Shown: positions 24,479 to 37,041 of the stretch, piece by piece
Numbering within the stretch: position 1 is the first letter of the stretch
How the letters are laid out: each line of letters starts with the position of its first letter
Position numbers and translations under genes: made by a program
NCBI GenBank assembly: GCA_947311845.1
Contig: CAMZMU010000062.1
Location: 48,810,842 to 48,874,841 of the forward strand
Source: Poa pratensis
Taxonomy: Eukaryota > Streptophyta > Magnoliopsida > Poales > Poaceae
Length of the DNA stretch: 64,000 bases
Direction: 5' to 3'
The notes under the pieces: model-generated
Databases searched by the model: none
What the model was told of the DNA's origin: nothing
Seen by the model: the letters and a program-made list of their open reading frames with translations, nothing else

Positions 24479-25626
24479 ATGTTTAGCAAGGGCAAGGAAT
24501 TGCTTGGGCTGAACTCAAGACCAAGGAGAAGGGCATGCAAAGTCTCCATCAATTATGATGACAACCACCTTTGGGAGGATTATGCATACTATGTGGGAGA
24601 GAAGTTGAAGATCCATACGACAAGATGGCAAGATCCCCATGTTCTTGAACAGTGGGGAATCAAAGGAAGACTCCGACATCTTCGCCACTGCAACTGGCTT
24701 GCTTGGGTTTGCTCAGAACCCACAAGATACATATGAGGAACTCTCGCGAGAATTCCTCTCTACATTCAGGTTTGAGGATCCTGAGCTCCACAAGCATAGT
24801 AAGAAAAGTAAGGCACCCCCTCCTACCTTTGTTTGCAAATTTACTATGAGAGGGGAGCGCCTCATTATGTCTTTAGAGGAATTTTGCAATGCTATTGGTG
24901 TGGCAAACACGGGGAGTTGGAATGAAACTGGTGCTGATTCCAACCCCGATCTTGTTAACTTTTGGCATTCTATTTCTGTTAACTCTCATGATAGATTGAA
25001 TAGGGTAAATTCACTCATATACGGCACCCAAGTTTGAGATATTTTGCGTTGTTTCTTGCAAGAGGATTTCTTGCTAGGGACAACAATTAAGATTGCACTG
25101 GACCAATAGTTTATCTACTTAAATGTGCAAAAGAAAACATACCATGTGGGTATAACTTGGGGGTCATTCTAGCTAGATCATTGCATACCGCTGTGAGTAG
25201 AAATGTTACCGATGAAACCCCTATTTATGCTCTGGTGCTATTGCTACTTTAGTGTATAAATACATTAAAGATGAGAGAGGTTATGATGATAACATGGGTA
25301 CTCGTGTGGGAGAGTCCAAATTACTTGATTTTACTTTGACTACTCGCATGGAAATAAGTATGATGTATGGGAAGAATTATTTGTATAACTATTTGAGTGC
25401 TAATGGGCAACGAGTGCCCATTAGGCTCCCCCGTACTGACATTTTTGACAGGAGTACCGGAAAATGGATGGTGGAGGAGGCGCCGCCTCAAGAGGAGCCA
25501 CAAGCTCCAGAGATGCAGGGCTACCAACCTCAGGAGGAGCCCCAATACCCAGGATTGCAAGGCTACCCATATGGTCATTACCCTGGAAGTGGAAGTGGTG
25601 GATACAACTACTACCAGGGATACTAG
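24479..25626 (+). pseudogene. Degraded second reading frame of element A (Athila ORF1-like)
   Basis: Three pieces: 24479 to about 24660 (MFSKGKELLGLNSRPRRRAC), then in a shifted frame 24660-25037 (with TYEELSREFLSTFRF), then 25252-25626 ending in a Pro/Gln/Gly/Tyr-rich tail. The central piece resembles the ATHILA ORF-1 family, from memory. Broken by at least one frameshift near 24660 and several stops between 25037 and 25252. Confidence 0.55.
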
Positions 25627-27313
25627 CTTGATCGCAAGCTTGGGGGAGTGTTTCTCTTCCTCTCCATTCGTTGTTTTATATCACCGTTGCATTGTTATGT
25701 TTAGTTTCTTGTTCTTAAAATCACAAAAACACAAAAAAAAATTTGTTTCTTTTGCTTATTTACTTCTGGTCATTTACCTTATGCATCTAAAAATCAAAAA
25801 GAACAAAAATATTTTCGTTTTCTTGAAACAAACGCACAAACAGAGGTGCTGAAATTGCTGAAATCTGCTCACTGTTCCATTTTTCATTTTTTTCTCTGTA
25901 ACTCCAATTGAGCTAAAAATTTAACCACTACTGCAACATATCATAACCCACACACCTGTAAATTATGAGATTTTTCTGAGGTGTTAAGGTAGGGTAAAAA
26001 CAGTACTGTATGCAGTGACATGTTATGGCAGATTTGAGTTTTTATTGCGCAGTTCAAGTTGGGAGAGGAGAACAACGATGATGAGTTGATGTGCATGAAG
26101 TGGATGAAAGGTATGACACCTTTGCCGTGCTTATGTGGACTTTTTAATAACAGCAAGTGAGCACATCATAGTTTCTTTAACATCTAGGGAAGTGGTAGCA
26201 AATGTTTATCTTCTCCATGTTCTAGTATGTTATATGATGATGCAAGTGAAATATTATTTAGTGACAATACTTGGCTGTGGATTGAATAATTGTGGCTCTA
26301 AACAAAGGTCTACGCATCCCATTGTGCTTGCTAAACTTGCCAACCAAAAGAGAGTAAAAGAATTTTTCAAATGTTAAACATGAAGTCATATGCTTGACGG
26401 GCTTAGTGGTTGGGAGTTAGCTGAAATGTGCTGACACATGGAAAGCTTTCAACATTGCACTAAATTATATTTAGTTGATAGCATGTGCTTTTGTCTATGG
26501 ATGCTTATCATTGCGAAATAAAAGTGGAAACTTAGTAAGTTTGATGAGTGGGAATAATTGGCTAGAGAGACGACTGGGCCGCCAACCTAAGCCATGCATC
26601 GTTCATGGTGGAAATTTACAGCGTTCCATAGTGGACATTCAGTGATGCACATCATAATAAAAAGCTACACAAATAGTAAATAAAAGAGTGCTGAGATTGT
26701 TCATTGTCTGTTTGTCTTGTTGTTGGGACATGGGCTTGTTCATGTCCTGGGACAAGAGGTACCCCAGTTGACGCTCTTGATGACGCTTTTATTACTTGCA
26801 ATGACTGAAAAATTCAAACTTGCTTAGTGGCCCGAGTTGAGTAGCCGTGGTGCAGGTACTCGTATTCACGGGGCATGAGGCTTTCAACCATGAGTTGGTC
26901 AAGCATGTGGGTCATAATAGGGAACAACAAATGGTTTGATAAATTGAGAGCAAGGTTGTAAGCACAATGATTTCACTAGTCAACAAAATAAAGAATCAAA
27001 AGATCTCAGAAATCTTGACATGATTCAATCAACAGCGATGCAAAAACCTTTGTTTATTTCTACAGTTGAGCAAACTCATCCAAGTATTGACACTACATGT
27101 TATTTCTCTTGCAGTAAATATAAATGATTTAACATTGATTAGATATACCTTTGCTAGCATTTTGTTATTTGTTATTGGAGCTATGTTTTGAATGCTTGTT
27201 GGTATTAAACGGTGTTACATATGCAATGCAAAGTTCCTGTCAAAGTCTTTTCATCGCTTCTGCACTATGTTTGAGTTATTCGAGGACAAACAATGAGCTA
27301 AGCTTGGGGGAGT
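25627..27313 (+). other. Non-coding internal DNA of element A before its 3' LTR
   Basis: No reading frame of note. AAGCTTGGGGGAGT occurs at about 25638 and again at 27300, directly before the 3' LTR. The second is the likely polypurine tract. Confidence 0.6.
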
Positions 27314-27607
27314 TGATGCATCCAAAATGCATCTACTTTTCCAAGCAGTTTGCTTCATAATTTGTTCCGGAATCTTCCCATATTTGAATAAAACTGCTGA
27401 ATCTGACGCTGTTTTTAGCAAAGTCTCCTTTCTGGCTATTTTTGCAGGAAATAAAATCGGGGAAAAAAATACCACGTCAATATTTATGGAAAAGGAAGAC
27501 ATTGGTCAAAGGATGGACACGAGGGAGCGCTCTAGGGCCAAAAGAGGGGGCCCCACGCGGCCTCTGTACCTGGCCGTGTGGGCCCACCCCAAATGGGCCT
27601 CGGGCAC

Positions 27608-29135
27608 TGATACGTCTCAAACGCATCTATAATTTCTGATGTTCCATGCTTATATTATGCCAATTGCTACATGTTTTATATGCATTATACATCATTTTTA
27701 TGCATTTTCTGGGACTAACCTATTAACAAGATGCCACAGTGCCAGTTCCTGTTTTCTGCTGTTTTTGGTTTCAGAAAAGTTGTTCTGGAAATATTCTCGG
27801 AATTGGACGAAACAAAAGCCCAACCTCCTATTTTCCTGACACGTACACGGAGCCAGAAGGGCAAGCCCGGGGGAGGCCCACGGTCTCCTCACCATGTCGT
27901 CGCGCGGCCAGGAGGGGGGCGGCGCCGTGACGTGGTGAGGCCGACTCGGCCACCCCTCGCGCCACCCTTTCGCCTATATAATCCTCCTGCCCCGAAAACC
28001 CTAAAACAATCGATCATATTCCAGAAGGAGTCCCGCAGCGCCGCCGCCATCGAAACCTAGTTTCGGGGGTCAGAAGTACCTGTTCCGGCACCCTGCCGGG
28101 ACGGGGATTGACCCCCGGAGCCTTCTCCATCGACGCCACCGCCTCCATCATGCTCGTGAGTAGTTCCCCCATGGACTACGGTTCTAGCAGCTAGTTGGTA
28201 CTCTCTCTCCCATGTACTTCAATACAATGATCTCATGAGCTGCCTTACATGATTGAGATCCATCTGATGTAATCGGTGTTGTGTTTGTTGGGATCCGATG
28301 AATTGTTACATTATGATCAGTCTATCTATTAAGTTTGTGAAGTTATTGTTGCTGCAATCTTGTTGTGTTTAATGCTTGTCACTAGTGCACGAGTGGCATG
28401 ATCTTAGATTTAAGCTCTATAATTATTGCTTAGATTGTATCTACAAGTTGTTTGCACATGTCTCTGTCCGGAACCCGAGGCCCCGAGTGACAGCAACTGG
28501 GATAACTGGAGGGGATGGTTTAGATATGAGGATCACATGTTTTCACTAAGTGCTAATGCTTTGCTCCGGTGCTCTATTAAAAGGAGTACCTTAATTACCA
28601 GTAGATTCCCTTGAGGCCCCGCTGCAAACGGGCTGGTAGGACAAAAGATGTTGTGCAAGTTTCTCATTGCGAGCACGTATGACTATATATGGAAAACATG
28701 CCTACGTATGATTAATAGACTAGATGTTCTGTCTTAATGCTATTTCAATTCTATCAATTGCCCAACTGTAATTTGTTCACCCAACACTTGTTATTGGAGA
28801 GTTACCACTAGTGTAGATAGCTGGGAACCCCGGTCCATCTGTCATCATCAAATACTCATTCGGTCCTATATGTCATTAGAAGTAGTATCAACTATTTTCT
28901 GGTGCCATTGCCTCTGTGTTACTGCTACTGCTGCTGTGTTACTGTTACTATTGCTCTCATATTACTGCTGCTTTCACATCACCCCTGTTACTAGTGCTTT
29001 TCCAGGTGCAGCTGAATTGACAACTCCGTTGTTAAGGCTTATAAGTATTCTTTGTCTCCCCTTGTGTCGAATCAATAAATTTGGGTTTTACTTCCCTCGA
29101 AGACTGTTGCGATCCCCTATACTTGTGGGTTATCA
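27608..29135 (+). repeat. 5' LTR of element D
   Basis: 1,528 bp, TG...CA ends, paired with 33606-35141. A TATATAAT at about 27975 is a possible promoter TATA box. Confidence 0.88.
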
Positions 29136-29144
29136 AGACTATTT

Positions 29145-29162
29145 TCTGGCGCCGTTGCCGGG
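29145..29162 (+). promoter_or_regulatory. Primer-binding site of element D (tRNA-Asp)
   Basis: TGGCGCCGTTGCCGGGGA starts 9 bases after the 5' LTR and is complementary to the 3' end of plant tRNA-Asp(GUC), which ends ...CCCCGGCAACGGCGCCA. Confidence 0.8.
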
Positions 29163-29219
29163 GAGCATAGCTCTACTCATAAGTTCACCTGGGGAGTACA
29201 CTCTACCTGTCTCTCTGTT

Positions 29220-29330
29220 TTTATTTTATTTTGTTTTGTCTAGTTTATTGTGCTTAGTTTATTTTGTTTAGTTGTGTTTTGCTTAGTTTACTTTTGTCTA
29301 GTTTATTTTTGTCTTGTTTATTTTTCTTAT
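29220..29330. repeat. T-rich degenerate short tandem repeat
   Basis: Runs of GTYTAGTTTATTTT-like units of about 15-17 bp repeated six or seven times within element D, just after the leader. Confidence 0.5.
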
Positions 29331-32300
29331 ATACCCAAAATCCATAAAAATTTGAAAAACCGAAAATCTAAAAAACTGTTGTTATGGAAGAACATGCTAG
29401 AACCTCTATGGAAGTTAAAGAATTATATATGAAGTATAGAGAATCAAAAAGGGTAAAGTCATGAGAGGCGTGTTAAAAAGTTGAATCAAATTGCTGAAAT
29501 TTTGCTTAAACGCCATGATATAAATTGTTGCTCTGAACAGGATACTAAACATCTTAAATTTCAATGTGGCTTTAGTAAAGAAGATATAATTATGAGCTAT
29601 CATTGTTATAACTATGCTTATCTGGGAGCTGAACAAGTAGAACAATTTGTTTTATTTATGGGAGCTTCTGAAATAGAATCCTTCATGGCTAAAAATTATG
29701 AAACTTGTAGCTTGTAATACCTTAAAGATTATGTCTCTTCTATCCTTGATTATTGCATAGAAAATTTCAGCAATAATTTATATCATTGATTATAAAGAGA
29801 GACTCATTCATGCACAAGAATGCACTCACAATTTGCAGGAACCTGTGGAAGAAGAAATTGCTGAACTGAAAGCTCATTAGATGAAAAAGAGGAGGAGAGT
29901 GATGAACAAAAGGAGGAAGAATGGATTAGCTACCCATGCCTACCTTCTAATGAGAGTAACTCTTTATCTCTTACACTATTTGATTGCCCTCCATGCTTAC
30001 CAAAGGAGGATGAATGTTATGTTCCTGTGGATTCTCTTGAAATATTTCCTATGAGTAAAACTTGTGAGAATAATTATGCTACTGTTATTATGATAATCCA
30101 TGCTATTTTGATAAATCTTATGATAATCCTTTATTTGTGCTGATATCGAAATGCATGGTACTAAAAGTTTTGCTTAGAAAATGTTTATGATAAAGCTCTA
30201 GATGATGGTCCTATGTTACTTGATAATATTAATTGTACTACTAATGAAAATGGGATTGGAGAGGTCTTGACTTTATCTAGATCCCATACCTTTTGAGATT
30301 GATCAATCATCTTGTTATAAAATTTTAAAAGTGGGTTTGAAAGTTTTAATCCCACTATTTTTGAGCTTGATAAAAATTATGTGTTTGTAGATCATGAAAA
30401 GCATGCTTTATGTGATAGTTATATTGTTGAGTTTATTCATGATGCTACTGAAAATTATTATGAGAGAGGAAATATGGTTGTAGAAATTTTCATGGTATTA
30501 AAACACCTCTCTATATGCTGAAAGTTTTGAAGTTACTCTTGTTTTATCTTCCTATGCTTGTCACTTTGTTCTTTGTGAATTTATTTGTGTACAAGATTCC
30601 TATGCATAGGAAGTGGGTTAGACTTAAATGTGTTTTGAATTTGCTTCTTGATGCTCCTTTTGCTTCATTTTCTATTTTCATGAGAGCATCATTAAAACTA
30701 TCAAGCCTAGCTAAAAGGCATTAAAGAAAAGCGCTCTTGGGAGACAACCCATGTTTTATTTCTGAAATTTTTCTTTGCTTTTTGAGTCAAGGAGCTTGCT
30801 TACTTCTGTAACAACTCCTTTGTATCTTTACTTTTTCGAATTGTTGTGCCAAGAAGAGTCTCTAATGATTAGATGATGCTAGATTTGGATTTCTGCGCAG
30901 GGACAGATTTTTGCTGTCCACGTTTTGAGCTGTATAATTCCAGAAAAATTGAAAAATTCTGAAAAAATTCACGCGTGATCCTCATATATGTACGCATCTT
31001 TCATTAGTTTCAGTTTTCTGATTTGAGCAACGGAAGTGCCTCGAAAAAATTCATCTTTACTGGCTGTTCTGTTTTGACAGATTATGTCTCTGTTTTTTGC
31101 ATTGTCTCTTGTGGACTTTAAGTAAGGCTTTCTAGACATGGAGGGCTGTAGCTAATGTTTTATTGAGTTTTGCAATGTGTCACACAGAACCAAAGTGGAT
31201 TAATGTTTTTGAGTACTAACCCCTCTAATGAAGTTTATGAGAAGTTTGGTGTGGCGAAGTTTTCAAGGGTCAAGAGAGAAGGATGATATAATGTGATCAA
31301 GAAGAGTGAAGAGCCTAAGCTTGGGGATGCCCCGTGGGTCACCCAAGCATATTTCAAGAAGACTCAAGCGTCTAAGCTTGGGGATGCCCAAGGCATCCCC
31401 TTCTTCATCAACAACTTATCAGGTCATCTCTAGTGAAACTATATTTTAATTCTTTCACATCATATGTGCTGTTCTTGGAGCGTCTGTGTGCTTTTATTTT
31501 TAGTTTGTTATTTTTATTTTCTGATCATATCAATGTCGGATCCTATCTATCTTGTTTGGGAGAGAGACACGCTCCGCTTTTTCATTTGAATACTCCTATT
31601 CTTCACTTATATCTGTTGAGTATTCAGTTTTCGCACTGTTTAGCTTCTAGCTCTTGGTTTTCATGTATCTCTTGTTCAGAGCTATTAGTTCTTTTATAGA
31701 AAGTACTCTCTTACTTCACTTATATTTGTTTGGAGAGTTGCTTGGTTGATGTGTTGGTTCAGAAAATGTTGCATGTGGTAGTGGTATAATGAAAAACTTG
31801 CATAATCTTGTAGATCATTGAACTTTGATAACCTGATTCTTTGCAAACGTTTTGAGGTATTTAGATGGTAAAGCTTGCTGGTTAATTAAGTTAAAATCAT
31901 TAGTGGATTGTTGTCTTTAAGCTTGTACCGTACTACAAACTCTACTAAATTGTTGAAGGTGTAGTTGGACTTGATAGCTTTCCATGTCTAAAGTATTCGT
32001 AATAACTGAGTTGTGCTGAAGGTCGAGGGATCTAGCGGGGTACTTGTGCCGCCGTGAACGGCCCTTCTTGGAGTGAATTTTAATCATGCTCTTAATGTTG
32101 AACCTGCTAGTTGTTTGCAATAAGCTTGTGAGTTCTTTTTGACTAATGTTAAGCTACGGTTTTTGGCACTTCCACCATCCAAATTTGCTAGCCTCTTCGG
32201 TGCTGTGCATTGCCTTCTGCTCACATTGAGAGTTGTGCATACTTCGCCAGTACATCCAAACCCGTGGGAGGACTTTCTCTTGTTCTCCTACACATAAGCC

Positions 32301-32579
32301 CATACATCTTCCTCAAAACAGCCACCATACCTACCTACCACAGCATTTCCATAGCTGTTCCGAGATATATTGCCATGCAACTTCCATTTACATTACATGA
32401 CTTGTTGTCATTTATCATTTATATATTGCTTTGCATGATTCTATACAGCTGATGTGTGGTTTACCCATGTTACGCTAGATCATTGCACATCCTGCTACAC
32501 TGGCAGAGGCATACAGTTTCATACATCATGTTTTGTTCATTATGAGTTATTTGTACCAAAAAGTGTGTTGTCATATTAG

Positions 32580-32690
32580 AATGTTGCCCCTAAAAGTGAA
32601 AAGAGCCATGGAGGCCATCGAAAAGAGAAACAGAAAAAGAAAAAAATAGAAAAAAAGAAAAAAGAATAAAGAAAAAGGGGGCAACATTAC
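32580..32690. repeat. Purine-rich low-complexity tract in element D
   Basis: About 90 bases almost wholly A and G, with GAAAAAG-like runs, inside the non-coding interior. Confidence 0.6.
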
Positions 32691-33363
32691 TATCCTTTAT
32701 CCACACTTGTGCTCATGTTTCAGCACCTGCAGTATTCATAGTCATCATTTGTGCTCATGTTTAGCACCTATACTCCATGTGAGAGAGTTTTCATGTTTTA
32801 CTAGTATAACTATGTGGGGAATTTACACTATAGAACTTGGGTTGTATATTCCAATGATGAGCTTCCTCAAAAGTGCTCTAGGTCTTCATGAGCAACCAAG
32901 TTGGATGCACCCCCACTAGTTCCATTGGAGAGCTTTCATACACATATAGCTCTATGTGCATCCGTTGCATGGCAATCACTACTCCTTACATAGCTTCGAT
33001 TATAAGACTTCCTCTTGTCTAATGATCACTTATAGCTTTGTGAGACTTTCTTCCATTGGCCTTCCAAACCCCCATTAATGTTCTCTTTGCCATAACATCC
33101 TGGTGCCAATACCAAATGCTTACGCTCACCGGTTGAGTAGGCTTCGAAACAGTTGATTCATGACGTTCATGTTTATTTTTACTTGACTGAATCCTTCTAT
33201 GTTATGAAAATTGCTTGATGCTTGGAATTGAAGGATAGAACTCCTACACTGGATACTTAAAACATCTTTAATGAACCTTGTACGGTTTCATGTCTTTAAA
33301 GCAATAGTTCATGAAAACTTTTAGCTTGTTTAACTATCTTGCTTTATTATCTCTTATTTAATA

Positions 33364-33445
33364 CTCCCTCCGTTCGGAAAAGGATGTCACAAAAATGAAC
33401 TATAGATAGACCATTTTTGTGACATCCTTTTCCGAACGGAGGGAG
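33364..33445. mobile_element. Stowaway MITE inside element D
   Basis: 82 bp. CTCCCTCCGTTCGGAAAAGG at 33364 mirrors CCTTTTCCGAACGGAGGGAG at 33426-33445. TA flanks it at 33362-33363 and 33446-33447. The arms are nearly perfect, so it folds into one long hairpin. Confidence 0.92.
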
Positions 33446-33605
33446 TATCAATTATAGACATTTGCTTTGAATGATTTGATCTCAGCTCACATGCCTTACA
33501 TCATTATTGGATCAGGATTATGTTGGTAGCATGTCACTTCAGAAATTATTTTGTTTTTATCGTTTACCTACTCGAGGACGAGTAGGAACTAAGTTTGGGG
33601 ATGCT

Positions 33606-35141
33606 TGATACGTCTCAAACGTATCTATAATTTCTGATGTTCCATGCTTATATTATGCCAATTGCTACATGTTTTATATGCATTATACATCATTTTTATG
33701 CATTTTCTGGGACTAACCTATTAACAAGATGCCACAGTGCCAGTTCCTGTTTTCTGCTGTTTTTGGTTTCAGAAAAGTTGTTCTGGAAATATTCTCGGAA
33801 TTGGACGAAACAAAAGCCCAACCTCCTATTTTCCTGACACGTACACGGAGCCAGAAGGGCAAGCCCGGGGAGGCCCACGGCCTCCTCACCATGTCGTCGC
33901 GCGGCCAGGAGGGGGGCGGCGCCGTGACGTGGTGAGGCCGACTCGGCCACCCCCTCGCGCCGCCCTTTTCGCCTATATAATCCTCCTGCCCCGAAAACCC
34001 TAAAACAATCGATCATATTCCAGAAGGAGTCCCGCAGCGACTCCGCCATCGAAACCTAGTTTCGGGGGTCAGAAGGTCCTGTTCTGGCACCCTGCCGGGA
34101 CGGGGATTGACCCCTGGAGCCTTCTCCATCGACGCCACCGCCTCCATCATGCTTCGTGAGTAGTTCCCCCATGGACTACGGGTTCTAGCAGTAGCTAGTT
34201 GGTACTCTCTCTCCCATGTACTTCAATACAATGATCTCATGAGCTGCCTTACATGATTGAGATCCATCTGATATAATCGGTGTTGTGTTTGTTGGGATCT
34301 GATGAATTGTTACATTATGATCAGTCTATCTATTAAAGTTTGTGAAGTTATTGTTGCTGCAATCTTGTTGTGTTTAATGCTTGTCACTAGTGCACGAGTG
34401 CCATGATCTTAGATTTAAGCTCTATAATTATTGCTTAGATTGTATCTACAAGTTGTTTGCACATGTCTCTGTCCGGAACCCGAGGCCCCGGAGTGACAGC
34501 AACTGGGATAACCGGAGGGGATGGTTTAGATATGAGGATCACATGTTTTCACTAAGTGCTAATGCTTTGCTCCGGTGCTCTATTAAAAGGAGTACCTTAA
34601 TTACCAGTAGATTCCCTTGAGGCCCCGCTGCAAACGGGCTGGTAGGACAAAAGATGTTGTGCAAGTTTCTCATTGCGAGCACGTATGACTATATATGGAA
34701 AACATGCCTACGTATGATTAATAGATTAGATGTTCTGTCTTAATGCTATTTCAATTCTATCAATTGCCCAACTGTAATTTGTTCACCCAACACTTGTTAT
34801 TGGAGAGTTACCACTAGTGTAGATAGCTGGGAACCCCGGTCCATATGTCATCATCAAATACTCATTCGGTCCTATATGTCATTAGAAGTAGTATCAACTA
34901 TTTTCTGGTGCCATTGCCTCTGTGTTACTGCTACTGCTGCTGTGTTACTATTACTATTGCTCTCATATTACTGCTGCTTTCACATCACCCCTGTTACTAG
35001 TGCTTTTCCAGGTGCAGCTGAATTGACAACTCCGCTGTTAAGGCTTATAAGTATTCTTTGTCTCCCCTTGCGTCGAATCAATAAATTTGGGTTTTACTTC
35101 CCTCGAAAACTGTTGCGATCCCCTATACTTGTGGGTTATCA
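33606..35141 (+). repeat. 3' LTR of element D
   Basis: 1,536 bp, paired with 27608-29135; small substitutions and single-base indels only. Confidence 0.88.
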
Positions 35142-36213
35142 GGCACCGCCTCGCCTTCGGTCTTCGACATACCCCCTCATATATACAGAAAAACGCTTGA
35201 CCTAGAAGGAGAGGAGCTTTGGCGAAACAGAGCGCCGCCGCCACCACGATCTTCGTTTCAGAGACAGATTGATCCAAGATTTCTCCTCCGGAGGAGGGAT
35301 CCGGAGGCCGTCTTCACCGCCATCTTCACCGCCTTCTTCTCCATCGACCATGAGCTCCTTCACCATCACCATGTGTGAGTAGACCGCTGTAGGCATATGA
35401 GGTGGATGGGGATTGGATGAGATTGTTAATGTAATGCTACCCGTTGTTCGAGATTTTAGGGCTTTATCTTGAGGATATTTTCGTATTGTGTTGATGCACT
35501 TATGCTATGTTTAATGCTTGCTACTAGGTCCCGAGTGGCATGATTTCAGTACTGAACTTATTTTGCCTCATCATATAATTGAGTTTTGTATTTATCTGCA
35601 AAGTGTATCACCTGCTATTATGTTGAACCTGCGAACCCTAAAAGTAGGGAAAACAAGGGGGAGATGTTTTAGTTTGAGGATTCTATGTGTTCATGAAGTG
35701 TTAATGCATTGTTCCGGTCTATTCAAAAGGGTAGACCTTAATTACCTGTAGTTCCAAGTTGGCCCCGGTGAAATGGGCAGGTAGGACAATAGATATTGTG
35801 CAAATTCTCTTGGTTAGTACGCACAACTAATTATGGAACACATACCTACATATATCGGAGTTAGAGATACGTCCCATTGCTAGTTATATGTTATTATATG
35901 ATCAATCTTATTCATGCAGCACCCCGCTATCACCTCATGCCTACATTTTAATCCTCTGAGTTGCACTTTCACTTTTCCGGTGAAAACTGGGAAACACTTG
36001 TTTACTGCAGCTGTTCTATTTGCTACTTGAATCATACTGCTGCCATCACTATTACTGCTGCGAGTTATTGATATACAGGTGTGGTTGATAGTGACGCCTC
36101 AATTGCTAAAATCTTATTGATATTCTTGTGTTCTCATCGTGTCGAACTATAAATTTGGGTGATACTTCCCAACGAAGATTTCAGCAATCCCTACACTTGT
36201 GGGCATCACCGAG

Positions 36214-37041
36214 GTGCTGCGGGAGAACGGCTATCCCGTGCCTCCCGACATGCGCGTCGGAGGCCGGTTCGCCATCAGCGTCCGCGGCATCCCGGTGCTT
36301 GACACCGGAGCAGCGATTTCAAAGCCACGCAGATCGCCCATTACTTGACACCGGAGCAGCGCGAGGACCCGCGCTGGATCCCGGAGGACCCGGGCAACGC
36401 CCCCCGTTAAGAGGAGGCGTTCCAGCGCGCCTTCGAGGAGGAGATGAACCGCTGGGAAGGCCCCGGCCCGGTGCCCAGGGACAAGAACGTCCTCGGGCCT
36501 GAGGCGTTCTAGAGCGTGCCTCACCGCACGCTCCCTGCCGTCATGGAGCACATCGCCAACGGCGGCTCCATGCTGGAGTGGCCGCCGGCGGTGCATGTTC
36601 CGCCTCCGCCTCAGGCGCCGCCAGCCAACAGGTGGGCAGCGCGTGCATCGCCTCCTTCCTCGCGCTCGACGACATCCTCCTCGCGCGCATCCCCCTCGTC
36701 GCGCTCCTCATCGTCCCGCTTCCGCGCTGCTCACGCTGAAGCCGGAGCCGATGAAGTTGAAGGCGGAGCCGGGGACGTCGCAGGCGGCGACGCTCTACGC
36801 CGAGCTCCTTGCAGCGCAGCAGGCCCACGACGAAGACGACCTCCTCCGGGCCGCGGAGGCCGCGTCCCTGAACGACGTGCCGCCCATGGACGGGCCGGCT
36901 GCCTGCGCCTGGTCGGCGTACATGCACGCCCAAGAAACTGGCGTGCCATTCGTCGACCTCACTGGCGACGCCACCGGCCCTAGCCGCGTCAAGAAGGAGG
37001 ACGACGGCGAAACAGGAACCAGCGGCGTGAAGGAGGAGTAG
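36214..37041 (+). pseudogene. 3' part of the passenger gene of element C
   Basis: Continues the frame of 8173-8253 (starting VLRENGYPVPPDMRV) but hits a TGA after about 47 codons at a local rearrangement. CTTGACACCGGAGCAGCG is present twice, at about 36299 and 36346. Further frames carry a Ser/Arg/Pro-rich stretch and end in an acidic tail with VDLTGDATG and a stop at 37039. Several frames are needed to cover the whole, so this copy is broken. No domain recognised. Confidence 0.5.

Larger units (their letters stand above)
27608..35141 (+). mobile_element. Element D: LTR retrotransposon with tRNA-Asp primer site, no intact genes
   Basis: Both LTRs begin TGATACGTCTCAAACG and end GTGGGTTATCA: 27608-29135 and 33606-35141. 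They look about 98-99% alike by eye, so the insertion is young. GGCAC flanks it. The primer-binding site is at 29145-29162. A polypurine stretch (AAGTTTGGGGATGC) precedes the 3' LTR. The 4.5-kb interior has only short frames, for example 29481-29717 and 30515-30724, and no RT or integrase, so it must depend on other elements. Terminus style suggests a gypsy-type Triticeae family; exact family not assigned. Confidence 0.85.
8254..36208 (+). mobile_element. Element A: Athila-like Ty3/gypsy LTR retrotransposon, non-autonomous and decayed
   Basis: The left end TGATGCATCC begins at 8254 and the right end GGGCATCA finishes at 36208. CCGAG at 8249-8253 and 36209-36213 is the 5-bp target duplication. 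The 5' LTR is 8254 to about 9480 and lacks the last 130 bp or so present in the 3' LTR. The 3' LTR is 27314-36208, interrupted by element D. Between them lie a gag fragment, a protease and a degraded Athila-type second reading frame. No reverse transcriptase, RNase H or integrase is visible. The primer-binding site is deleted. Element B interrupts gag. Confidence 0.8.
27314..36208 (+). repeat. 3' LTR of element A, interrupted by element D
   Basis: Segments 27314-27607 and 35147-36208 (1,356 bp together, counting GGCAC once) correspond to the 5' LTR plus about 130 bp missing there. GGCAC at 27603-27607 and 35142-35146 is the target duplication of the inserted element D. Confidence 0.85.
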
